Positions 1-6,111 of a stretch of DNA of 8,705 nt are shown one piece after another. Every line of letters begins with the position of its first letter. The first letter of the stretch is position 1. The notes under the pieces were generated by a model, which was not told the origin of the DNA, made no database searches, and saw only the letters and a program-made list of their open reading frames with translations. A program made the position numbers and the translations under genes. Source of the DNA: an uncultured bacterium (GTDB lineage: Bacteria > Cyanobacteriota > Vampirovibrionia > Gastranaerophilales > Gastranaerophilaceae); contig CAMDZX010000077.1 in NCBI GenBank assembly GCA_945910925.1, positions 1 to 8,705 of the forward strand, read 5' to 3'.

Positions 1-10
1 ATAATTAATT

Positions 11-42
11 GCCGCAACCGTTTGGAAGCGGCTTTTTATTTT
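11..42 (+). terminator. Rho-independent terminator of a gene left of the window
   Basis: GCCGC (11-15) pairs with GCGGC (28-32), with an inner CC/GG pair and a short loop, followed directly by TTTTTATTTT (33-42). The T-tract lies on the + strand side; the minus-strand side is only mixed A/T. It therefore most likely ends a + strand gene whose coding sequence lies before base 1. The stem is short and has an AA/AA internal mismatch, so strength is uncertain. Confidence 0.65.
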
Positions 43-47
43 GTAGT

Positions 48-97
48 GGGGGGGGTAAATGAAGGGGTAATGAAGGGTAATGAACCGGTAAATGGGG
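48..97 (+). repeat. Degenerate G-rich tandem repeat
   Basis: A run of eight Gs (48-55) opens a series of decaying 10-12 bp units: GGGGTAAATGAA (52-63), GGGGTAATGAA (64-74), GGGTAATGAA (75-84) and CCGGTAAATG (85-94). Four G-tracts of at least three Gs (48-55, 64-67, 75-77, 94-97) lie on the + strand with loops of about 8, 7 and 16 nt. A G-quadruplex is conceivable, but the long last loop makes it weak. The region is non-coding and sits between two converging transcription units. Confidence 0.6.
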
Positions 98-128
98 TGA
101 CTAAGTTACTAGGTGACTAAGTGATTAA
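97..128 (+). repeat. Four-unit 8-bp tandem repeat
   Basis: Four consecutive 8-bp units are visible: GTGACTAA (97-104), GTTACTAG (105-112), GTGACTAA (113-120) and GTGATTAA (121-128). Units 1 and 3 are identical; units 2 and 4 differ from them by two and one bases. The array directly abuts the G-rich repeat to its left. It is intergenic, with no reading frame or promoter linked to it. The function is unknown; replication slippage or a dispersed intergenic repeat are both possible. Confidence 0.7.
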
Positions 129-171
129 GAATGTGGCTATTTTTGTTACAACCGCCCAAAGACCTCAAACC

Positions 172-210
172 CGTGTCATTGCGAGAGCCGGTAGGCTCGT
201 GGCAATCCGA
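172..210 (+). repeat. Palindromic GTCATTGCGAG...GGCAATC repeat
   Basis: ATTGC (178-182) pairs with GCAAT (202-206) and GAGCC (185-189) pairs with GGCTC (194-198), around a GGTA loop. The outer signature GTCATTGCGAG...GTGGCAATCC resembles, from memory, a short palindromic intergenic element found in many copies in unrelated bacterial genomes. There is no T-tract, so it is not a normal terminator. Whether it is multicopy here cannot be told from one window. Confidence 0.6.
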
Positions 211-288
211 CCTTTTCATGACTAATAGATTATTAGGTTTAAAAATTTTGATATAATTAGCCACGGGTGCAATTTTTCGCGCCATTTT

Positions 289-331
289 AATAATAGATGG
301 GTGAAATAATCAATTTCACCCATCTGTTATT
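289..331 (-). terminator. Long inverted repeat at the end of mtaB, probable terminator
   Basis: AGATGGGTGAAAT (295-307) is perfectly complementary to ATTTCACCCATCT (313-325) around a 5-nt loop. A further six A/T pairs extend it outward with one mismatched or wobble position. The right arm reaches into the mtaB stop codon (330-332). On the minus strand the stem is followed by ATTATTAAAA, which is a weak T-tract. The stem could end transcription from either side or protect the 3' end of the mRNA. Confidence 0.55.
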
Positions 332-1613
332 AATCCGAAATGATTCTCCCGAAAGCTTTTCCGTTCTCAATTCTATCAATTTTGACTTTTTGCAAAGTAT
401 TAAATTCATCAACTCCGTTTTCAAGAATAACGTTTATATAATTATCCGTAATACCTTTTAATTTTCCACTGTTTTTATCAGGACGTTTTTCCACCAAAAC
501 CTCTCTAATATCCCCGATATTGCTATTCAAAAATTCCGACATTTTTTTTGCAGAAATCTTTTTTATTATTCCTGCACGTTCTTCTTTAACTTTATCAGGA
601 AGATGTCCTTCCATATCCTTTGCTCTCGTACCTTTTCTGATAGAATACGGGAACGTATGAATCTTAGTAAGTCTTGAACGATTTAAATTCTCTACGGTTG
701 TTTGAAAATCTTCCTCAGATTCACCAACAAACCCCGCAATAATATCACAACCAATGAACGGGTTATCAAAGTTTTCAGAAATATATTCAAGTTGCCTAAG
801 ATAATCTTCTGTCCGATAAAACCTATTCATAGATTTTAATGTCTTGTCACAAGCTGATTGAAGCGAAAGATGGAAATGCGGGCAGAATTTATCGGACGAT
901 TTTAAAAACTCCAAAACATTCATAGGTATCTCTGTCGGATTTAAAGAACCCAGCCTGTATCTATGGATAGATGTGGTTTCTATCACAGATAGCAAATCCA
1001 ATAATTTTTTGCCTTTATCCAGTCCCCATTGCCCGATATGAATCCCTGTTAATACAACTTCTTTGAACCCTTCATCCGCATATTTATTTATTTCATCAAC
1101 AATAAACTTTTCGTCCGCACTTCTTGATTTTCCTCTGGCAAAAGGAATTATACAATAACTGCATCTGTTGTCGCATCCGTCTTGAATTTTAAGACTTATT
1201 CGGGTTTTTGAAGTATCTTTTAAGATTTGAGGATTAAAAGTTTTGACATCCATAATATTGGTGACAATAGTATTTTCATTGTTTACAAGATACTGTGCCA
1301 ACTCAAATTTATCATCGTTTCCGAAAAGATAATCAATATAGTCAAGTTTTTCTAATTCTTCTTTATCAACTTGCGCAAGACAACCAGTCAAAACCGTTTT
1401 TATACCTGGGTTCAAATGTTTTGCATTTCTCAATAAATACAAGGTTTCAGAATCACTTTTGTGGGTTACGGTACAGGAATTAAGAATATAATAGTCGGCA
1501 TCTTTTAAATCAGAAGTTTTTTCAAACCCCGATTCCGTCAGTTTTTCTTCAATAATCTGTCCTTCAAACTGATTGGACTTGCACCCCAGAGATTTTAGAA
1601 GAAACTTAGCCAT
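330..1613 (-). CDS. mtaB: tRNA N6-threonylcarbamoyladenosine (t6A37) methylthiotransferase MtaB
   Basis: This is a radical-SAM/4Fe-4S enzyme of the MiaB/RimO/MtaB family that methylthiolates t6A to ms2t6A at position 37 of ANN-decoding tRNAs, in the cytoplasm. The N-terminal UPF0004 domain has its cluster-binding cysteines at C11 (SLGCKSNQ), C47 (NSCTVT) and C78 (TGCLAQ). The radical-SAM CX3CX2C motif is C147/C151/C154 (GCDNRCSYC). A C-terminal TRAM-like RNA-binding domain occupies roughly 365-427. The LGCKxNQ start favours MtaB over MiaB or RimO, and 427 aa is normal for the family. The ATG overlaps the TAA of manC by one base (TAATG) and an AGGG sits just upstream, so translation is probably coupled to manC. 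No defect is seen. The subfamily call rests on motif style, so a tree would be needed to exclude a close paralogue. Confidence 0.9.
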   Translation of the reverse strand: MAKFLLKSLGCKSNQFEGQIIEEKLTESGFEKTSDLKDADYYILNSCTVTHKSDSETLYLLRNAKHLNPGIKTVLTGCLAQVDKEELEKLDYIDYLFGNDDKFELAQYLVNNENTIVTNIMDVKTFNPQILKDTSKTRISLKIQDGCDNRCSYCIIPFARGKSRSADEKFIVDEINKYADEGFKEVVLTGIHIGQWGLDKGKKLLDLLSVIETTSIHRYRLGSLNPTEIPMNVLEFLKSSDKFCPHFHLSLQSACDKTLKSMNRFYRTEDYLRQLEYISENFDNPFIGCDIIAGFVGESEEDFQTTVENLNRSRLTKIHTFPYSIRKGTRAKDMEGHLPDKVKEERAGIIKKISAKKMSEFLNSNIGDIREVLVEKRPDKNSGKLKGITDNYINVILENGVDEFNTLQKVKIDRIENGKAFGRIISD

Positions 1614-2986
1614 TATACCCTGCCATACATATCTTCATATCGGATAATATCTTCTTCAATAAGCAAATCACCTTTTTGAACCTCGATAATCTTTAGTTCT
1701 TCTTCATAAGGATTTTGGAGTGAATGAATTGCTTTTACCGGAATATCAACACTATGTCCAGGGCTAAGGATAATATCTTTACCCTCTAAAACTACTTTTG
1801 CCAAGCCTGACAGTACAACCCAATGTTCACTTCTGTGGTTATGTGATTGAATGGAAAGTTTTTGTCCCGGATTAACCTGAATCATCTTAGTCAAGAAACC
1901 GTTTCCTTGAGCCAATACGGTATAAAATCCCCACGGACGATACATTGTTTTATGTACAAGGTGCGTATCATCATGTTGTTGTTTTAAAGTTTCAAAAACC
2001 TGCTTGACATCCTGAACTCTGTCACGCTTGCAGGCAAGAATTGCATCTTCTGTTTCTACAACAACAGTATCCTCCAAGCCAATTGATGCAACAAGTTTAG
2101 AAGATGAATACATAAACGAATTCTTTGAATCAATATCAAGAATATGACCGACTTTTACATTACCATTTTCATCTTTATCGTTAGTATCATACAAAGACTG
2201 CCATGATCCGATATCCTTCCAATCGCTTTCCAGTTCAACAAGAGCAAGATTATTCGATTTTTCCATAATTGCGTAATCAATTGAAATATTAGGCAGTTTG
2301 TCAAATTCTATAAACGGAATTTCATCATTTTTTGAAAAATCAAATTCATTTACTTTATTGTAAATATCTTCCGCATAAGTTTTGAAGGCGTTCATAATTG
2401 TCGAAGCCTTGAACATAAAAATTCCGCTGTTCCAGTACCACCCGCCTTCTTTAATAAATTCTTCGGCTTTAGATTTTTCAGGTTTTTCAACAAATTTTTG
2501 GACTTTACCGTTTTCGGATTTTATATATCCAAACCCAGTTTCCGGATAATCAGGTGTTACCCCAAACGTAACAATATAGCCTTGTTTTGCCAATTCCTCA
2601 GCCTTCAATACGGATTTTCTAAAAGCATCAGTGTTTTCAATAATATGGTCTGATGGTGCAACAAGAATAATCTCATCATTATTAGTCTTAGACATAATAT
2701 ATTTAACGGATATTGCGACCGCAGGTGCCGTATTCTTTGCAATCGGCTCTGATAAAACTTTTGTATCCGAAGATAAAGAGGATAATTGGTATTTAACGTT
2801 AGAATAATGTTTTGTATTTGTTATGCTGACAATCTTTTCAGGCGGAATAATATCAGCAATGCGCTTAAATGTTTCTTGCAAAAGACTGTTTTTATTCTGA
2901 ATATTTATAAGTTGCTTCGGACACATCTCTCTTGATAATGGCCACAATCTGCTACCCGAACCGCCTGCTAAAATAATACTATACAT
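1613..2986 (-). CDS. manC: Bifunctional mannose-1-phosphate guanylyltransferase / mannose-6-phosphate isomerase
   Basis: This enzyme makes GDP-mannose from mannose-1-phosphate and GTP. The type II form also interconverts fructose-6-P and mannose-6-P, feeding capsule, LPS or other mannose- and fucose-containing glycans. Counting from the ATG at 2986, the nucleotidyltransferase signature AGGSGSRLWP...PKQ is at 7-25, FVEKP at 165-169 and the WNSG motif at 185-188. The C-terminal cupin domain carries QSHNHRSEHW (380-389) plus a later His at 421, the metal site of type II isomerases, and ends in the typical IIRYEDMYGR. An in-frame ATG at 3004 adds six residues (MRGTCC). Both starts have a Shine-Dalgarno-like sequence: AGGA 6 nt before 3004 and GAGGGG 10 nt before 2986. 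I prefer 2986 because family members start close to the AGGSGSRLWP motif and a candidate -10 box lies only just upstream of 3004. mtaB follows with a 1-nt overlap. Confidence 0.9.
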   Translation of the reverse strand: MYSIILAGGSGSRLWPLSREMCPKQLINIQNKNSLLQETFKRIADIIPPEKIVSITNTKHYSNVKYQLSSLSSDTKVLSEPIAKNTAPAVAISVKYIMSKTNNDEIILVAPSDHIIENTDAFRKSVLKAEELAKQGYIVTFGVTPDYPETGFGYIKSENGKVQKFVEKPEKSKAEEFIKEGGWYWNSGIFMFKASTIMNAFKTYAEDIYNKVNEFDFSKNDEIPFIEFDKLPNISIDYAIMEKSNNLALVELESDWKDIGSWQSLYDTNDKDENGNVKVGHILDIDSKNSFMYSSSKLVASIGLEDTVVVETEDAILACKRDRVQDVKQVFETLKQQHDDTHLVHKTMYRPWGFYTVLAQGNGFLTKMIQVNPGQKLSIQSHNHRSEHWVVLSGLAKVVLEGKDIILSPGHSVDIPVKAIHSLQNPYEEELKIIEVQKGDLLIEEDIIRYEDMYGRV

Positions 2987-3020
2987 ACAACAAGTACCCC
3001 TCATTAATCTTCCTGAGATA

Positions 3021-3049
3021 ATTATATCATAAATCGTAGTTTACGTAAG
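3021..3049 (-). promoter_or_regulatory. Candidate promoter for manC-mtaB
   Basis: On the minus strand a perfect TATAAT (3026-3021) is preceded, with a 17-bp spacer, by CTTACG (3049-3044), a 3/6 match to TTGACA. Transcription would start near 3014. The mRNA would then begin at about the AGGA that serves the 3004 start, leaving a normal short leader only for the ATG at 2986. The -10 is convincing but the -35 is weak in an AT-rich background. Confidence 0.4.
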
Positions 3050-3131
3050 ATTTTAAAAACTTTAATTCTTATAAGATGATGTCCCTACAATTTCTTACTA
3101 TACTTAAATCATAAACTCGTACAAAGATTTA

Positions 3132-3161
3132 TTGTTACAAAACTTAATAATATGTTATAAA
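3132..3161 (+). promoter_or_regulatory. Candidate promoter for the 80-aa protein gene
   Basis: TTGTTA (3132-3137) and TATAAA (3156-3161) are separated by 18 bp and point toward the gene at 3236. The predicted leader of about 70 nt would include a (TA)6 run (3191-3202) and a polypurine tract (3213-3233). The TA run could itself act as a second -10 region. In sequence this AT-rich, chance matches are common. Confidence 0.35.
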
Positions 3162-3212
3162 AAAGTCAATTTTTTCAAAATTAAATACTTTATATATATA
3201 TAAGAGATAAAC

Positions 3213-3233
3213 AAGAGAGAAAGAGAGAGAAGA
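3213..3233 (+). promoter_or_regulatory. Polypurine leader/ribosome-binding region of the 80-aa gene
   Basis: A 21-nt stretch of only A and G, mostly GA repeats, ends 2 nt before the ATG at 3236. No canonical AGGAGG is present, so initiation must use the GAGAGAAG-type tract or an unstructured purine-rich leader. The neighbouring PC4-like gene, by contrast, has a conventional AAAGGA. Confidence 0.55.
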
Positions 3234-3235
3234 TT

Positions 3236-3478
3236 ATGCAAAGAACAAGTGCTGTTGAACGTAACAAAAAACCTGTAGGAACATTAGAGATTCCTGATGA
3301 TTTTGCAAAATATTATTTAAATAAAAAAGATAAACAAATGAGATTTAATAATGCGAAAGACCCAATTTATCATGTATTCGCAAGTATCGACAGAAGACCT
3401 TTATCAGAATTATTTAAAGGCTTTGTAAGAGAAATTTATATGGATACGAAACGTTATGTAAAAAAACTTGCAGCGTAG
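3236..3478 (+). CDS. Small basic protein of unknown function (80 aa)
   Basis: I do not recognise this family. The 80-residue product has 18 Lys/Arg against 10 Asp/Glu, giving a net charge of about +8. It has no signal peptide, membrane segment, cysteine or obvious catalytic motif. The C-terminal third (LSELFKGFVREIYMDTKRYV) looks amphipathic and helical. The gene stands alone: it is divergent from manC, has a purine-rich leader, and ends at a strong hairpin terminator. It therefore seems to be its own transcription unit, separate from the PC4-priA operon downstream. Basic charge and small size would suit nucleic-acid or ribosome binding, but that is inference. Regular codon use, the ordered flanking signals and a complete frame argue for a real gene. 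The ATG at 3236 is the only sensible start. Confidence 0.75.
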   Translation: MQRTSAVERNKKPVGTLEIPDDFAKYYLNKKDKQMRFNNAKDPIYHVFASIDRRPLSELFKGFVREIYMDTKRYVKKLAA

Positions 3479-3511
3479 AGTAAAATTAGAGGAAAAGGAA
3501 AAAGGGATAAC

Positions 3512-3546
3512 ACAGCGACAAAGAAAATTCTTTGTCGCTGTTTATT
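3512..3546 (+). terminator. Strong rho-independent terminator after the 80-aa gene
   Basis: ACAGCGACAAAG (3512-3523) pairs perfectly with CTTTGTCGCTGT (3530-3541) around AAAATT, and the stem can close by two more A/T pairs. A T-rich tail (TTTATT, to 3546) follows. It lies 33 bp after the stop codon of the 80-aa gene and 105 bp before the next gene, insulating the two. Confidence 0.85.
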
Positions 3547-3590
3547 ATTGCTTGTTTCACATTGAATATCACATTCACACCTAATGATTA

Positions 3591-3619
3591 TTTACCAAAT
3601 ATTTTTTTTCGGTTACAAT
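3591..3619 (+). promoter_or_regulatory. Sigma70-type promoter of the PC4-like/priA operon
   Basis: TTTACC (3591-3596, 4/6 match to the -35 consensus) and TACAAT (3614-3619, 5/6 match to the -10) are separated by an optimal 17 bp. Transcription would start near 3626, giving a leader of about 25 nt with the Shine-Dalgarno AAAGGA ending at 3643, 7 nt before the ATG. Confidence 0.6.
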
Positions 3620-3650
3620 CAACCTTGTACACATAAGAAAGGAAAGTTTT

Positions 3651-3887
3651 ATGGCAAAAGAAGAAAAAGAGCTTGCGGTTATAGAACGTAGTGATACCGA
3701 GCATTTAAAGATTTCTATCAGCGAATACAACGGAAAAAGTTATCTCAATATGAGGATATTTTTCACAAACGATGGCGGCAGCACATGGATTCCTACCAAA
3801 AAGGGAGTTACCTTTACTCCTGACCAAATTGAAATCCTGCGTGATGCTGTTGATGATGCAATGAAAGAATTTATGGCACAGGAATAA
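3651..3887 (+). CDS. PC4/Sub1-like (transcriptional coactivator p15) ssDNA-binding protein
   Basis: This small protein (78 aa) is of the bacterial PC4 type, a fold known to bind single-stranded DNA as a dimer. After a charged N-terminal tail (1-16) come strands around 18-25 (LKISISEY) and 29-38 (KSYLNMRIFF). A turn with Trp46 follows, then the family hallmark KKGVTFTPDQ (50-59), leading into one helix (57-74). Length and element order match bacterial family members. It has a clear promoter and Shine-Dalgarno sequence. Its stop lies 3 nt before the priA ATG, so the two are co-transcribed and probably translationally coupled. This suggests a role at forks or other ssDNA intermediates, or possibly autoregulation, but no direct function is shown. 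Family assignment is by motif pattern only. Confidence 0.8.
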   Translation: MAKEEKELAVIERSDTEHLKISISEYNGKSYLNMRIFFTNDGGSTWIPTKKGVTFTPDQIEILRDAVDDAMKEFMAQE

Positions 3888-3890
3888 AAT

Positions 3891-6089
3891 ATGAATTATG
3901 CTCTTGTCCTTGTAAATATTAAAGGATTAGGTGTAAAAACATTCAGTTATATAATTCCCGACGACTTAAAAAACAGTATTAAAATCGGACAGGCCGTTCT
4001 TGTTCCATTCGGACGTCAAGGTCTTGTTAATGCTTTTGTTGTCGGGTTTTCTGATTATCTGGATTCCTCGATAAAAGCTAAAAAAATTAACCGAATCCAG
4101 GATGAAACACCGCTATTTTCGCTAAAATATCTCAAGCTTCTTGAGTGGGTGGCGAACTATTACTGTTGCGATTTAGTAACGGTACTTAATATGGCTATAC
4201 CGCTTAAACTTATTGATAAAAACTCAAAGACGGAAATATCGGTGGAATATATTAAACCGGAAGGTGCAACAAAACGTCAACTGGAAATCCTTGAAAAACT
4301 TAAAGTTACAGGGAAATTTCCGCTCACGGATTTTGAACGGGTTGCAAAAACTACACGAGCAACAATGAAAAAGCTTGAAAGTATGGGATGCGTAAGATTT
4401 ATTACGGATGAAATATACAGGAACCCGCTTTCAATATTTTCGGATATTCAACGGGAACCGCTTTCTACGCTTTCAAACGAACAACAAATAGTTTATGAAG
4501 ATATAAAAGCAAAACTAAAATCTCCAAACCCGATTTTACTACACGGCGTCACCGCATCAGGAAAGACGGAAGTATATTTCAAACTTATCGATGATGTGAT
4601 AAAACAGGGTAAAAATGTTCTGTTTCTTGCGCCTGAAATAGCTCTTGCCTCTCAATTAACAAAACGTCTTGCAATAAAATTCGGAGTGGAAGATGTTGCA
4701 ATATGGCACAGCAGTATCTCTGACGGAGAAAGGTATGATGTTTGGAAACGCTTGTACAACAACGAAATAAAAATCCTTGCAGGCGCACGTTCTGCAGTTT
4801 TTGCGCCCTTACAAAACATCGGATTAATTATTATTGATGAAGAACACGAGTCCGCATACAAGCAAACCAATCCTGCACCAAGATATGATGCGAGAACGAT
4901 TGCTAAAAAACTTTCACAGTATTATCAGGCACCTCTTATACTTGGGTCTGCAACACCTGATATTTCAAGTTATTATTACGCTTCAAACAATAATAACATG
5001 TTTCAAATGTTAAAACGCTACAATAATGCCCCAATGGCAAAGATTAAAGTTATCAACATGCAAGAATTCGGGCGTGCGGCGTATAAATCTGTTATTTCCA
5101 AGCCTTTGCAAACAGAAATCACCGAAACCTTAAACAATAAAAAACAAGTTATTCTATTAATTAACCGTCGGGGATATTCAACATATTCTCAATGTAAAGC
5201 GTGCGGACATGTAATAGAATGTCCTAATTGTGCAATCCCTATGATTTGGCACGCTGCGGATAAAAAATTAAAATGCCACTACTGCGGTCAGGAAGCTTCT
5301 TTTCCCGACGAATGTCCGAACTGCGGTTCAGATGCAATAAAGAATTCCGGCATGGGAACACAAAAAATAGAAATGCTTATAAAAGAACTCTATCCTGAGG
5401 CTAATATAGAGAGAATCGACAGCGATATTTTAACAAAGAAAAACGCACATATTGAAGTCTTGAACAAGTTTCAAAAGGGCGAAATTGATATTCTGGTCGG
5501 TACACAAATGATTGCCAAAGGCTTAGATAACCCTAATGTAACTCTCGTTGGTGTAATATCTGCCGATGCAAGTTTTAATCTCCCTGATTTCAGAGCGGCA
5601 GAAAGAGGTTTTCAACTGCTGACACAGGTCGCAGGACGTGCAGGACGGGGAGAGTATAAAGGAGATGTAATTTTTCAAACATACAATCCTGATTTTTATG
5701 CTTTAGAGAGCGCAAAAGAACAGAATTATGAAAAATTTTATATAAAAGAAATTGCAGCAAGAGAAGAATTTGACTATCCGCCATTCAGTCAAATCATAAG
5801 AGTAATTGTGGCTTGCGAAAACAATTTTCGGGCAGAAAAATCTGCGATGGAGATTGCAATGCGGTTGAATACAATGACTGATAAATTCGGGTTTAGCGAG
5901 TATTTATCCGTACTTGGACCTTCACCTTGTGTTATAGAACGTCTAAACGGATTTTTCAGATTTCAAATTATTATCAAAAATAAACTCCATGATAAGGGTC
6001 ATTCTTTTGTATCAAAATTCTTTGATAAAATAACAATGCCGAAAGATATCAGATTGACAATTGATGTTGATCCGATTGATATATTATAA
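3891..6089 (+). CDS. priA: Primosomal protein N' (replication restart 3'-5' helicase PriA)
   Basis: PriA recognises stalled or collapsed forks, unwinds the lagging arm and directs reloading of the replicative helicase. At 732 aa it is full length. An N-terminal 3'-end-binding domain (about 1-105) and a winged-helix linker (about 120-180) precede the SF2 helicase core. Core motifs are Walker A GVTASGKT (219-226), DEEH (316-319) and GSAT (352-355). Eight cysteines of the zinc-binding insert are all present: C435/C438, C444/C447, C462/C465 and C475/C478. Motif V GTQMIAKG is at 537-544 and motif VI QVAGRAGRG at 579-587. A C-terminal PriA domain follows (about 625-732). Motif V continues LDNPNV where HDFPNV is common, a mild variation. 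The gene starts 3 nt after the PC4-like stop without its own strong ribosome-binding site, implying coupled translation. It ends 22 bp from a convergent permease gene. Confidence 0.96.
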   Translation: MNYALVLVNIKGLGVKTFSYIIPDDLKNSIKIGQAVLVPFGRQGLVNAFVVGFSDYLDSSIKAKKINRIQDETPLFSLKYLKLLEWVANYYCCDLVTVLNMAIPLKLIDKNSKTEISVEYIKPEGATKRQLEILEKLKVTGKFPLTDFERVAKTTRATMKKLESMGCVRFITDEIYRNPLSIFSDIQREPLSTLSNEQQIVYEDIKAKLKSPNPILLHGVTASGKTEVYFKLIDDVIKQGKNVLFLAPEIALASQLTKRLAIKFGVEDVAIWHSSISDGERYDVWKRLYNNEIKILAGARSAVFAPLQNIGLIIIDEEHESAYKQTNPAPRYDARTIAKKLSQYYQAPLILGSATPDISSYYYASNNNNMFQMLKRYNNAPMAKIKVINMQEFGRAAYKSVISKPLQTEITETLNNKKQVILLINRRGYSTYSQCKACGHVIECPNCAIPMIWHAADKKLKCHYCGQEASFPDECPNCGSDAIKNSGMGTQKIEMLIKELYPEANIERIDSDILTKKNAHIEVLNKFQKGEIDILVGTQMIAKGLDNPNVTLVGVISADASFNLPDFRAAERGFQLLTQVAGRAGRGEYKGDVIFQTYNPDFYALESAKEQNYEKFYIKEIAAREEFDYPPFSQIIRVIVACENNFRAEKSAMEIAMRLNTMTDKFGFSEYLSVLGPSPCVIERLNGFFRFQIIIKNKLHDKGHSFVSKFFDKITMPKDIRLTIDVDPIDIL

Positions 6090-6111
6090 CCATTTTGCAA
6101 TTCCAATATTC

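Noticed and set aside
252..257. Perfect TATAAT on the + strand
   Set aside because: No acceptable -35 lies 16-18 bp upstream, and no + strand gene follows before the mtaB terminator. Likely chance in AT-rich DNA.
1..329. tRNA, small RNA or CRISPR array in the left non-coding stretch
   Set aside because: No cloverleaf or CCA end was seen, and the 8-bp and G-rich repeats have no spacers, so they are not a CRISPR array.
1295..1483. 62-codon + strand open frame inside mtaB
   Set aside because: It lies antisense within a well-supported gene, has no ribosome-binding site and shows no recognisable protein features.
3541..3650. Riboswitch or structured leader before the PC4-like gene
   Set aside because: The sequence between the terminator and the Shine-Dalgarno is short, AT-rich and unstructured, and is well explained by a promoter.
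4585..4870. Two minus-strand open frames inside the priA helicase core
   Set aside because: They are shadows of conserved helicase codons (Walker A to DEEH region), with no promoter or ribosome-binding site.
5590..5784. Minus-strand open frame under priA motif VI
   Set aside because: The underlying + strand sequence encodes the conserved QVAGRAGRG region; the opposite frame is incidental.
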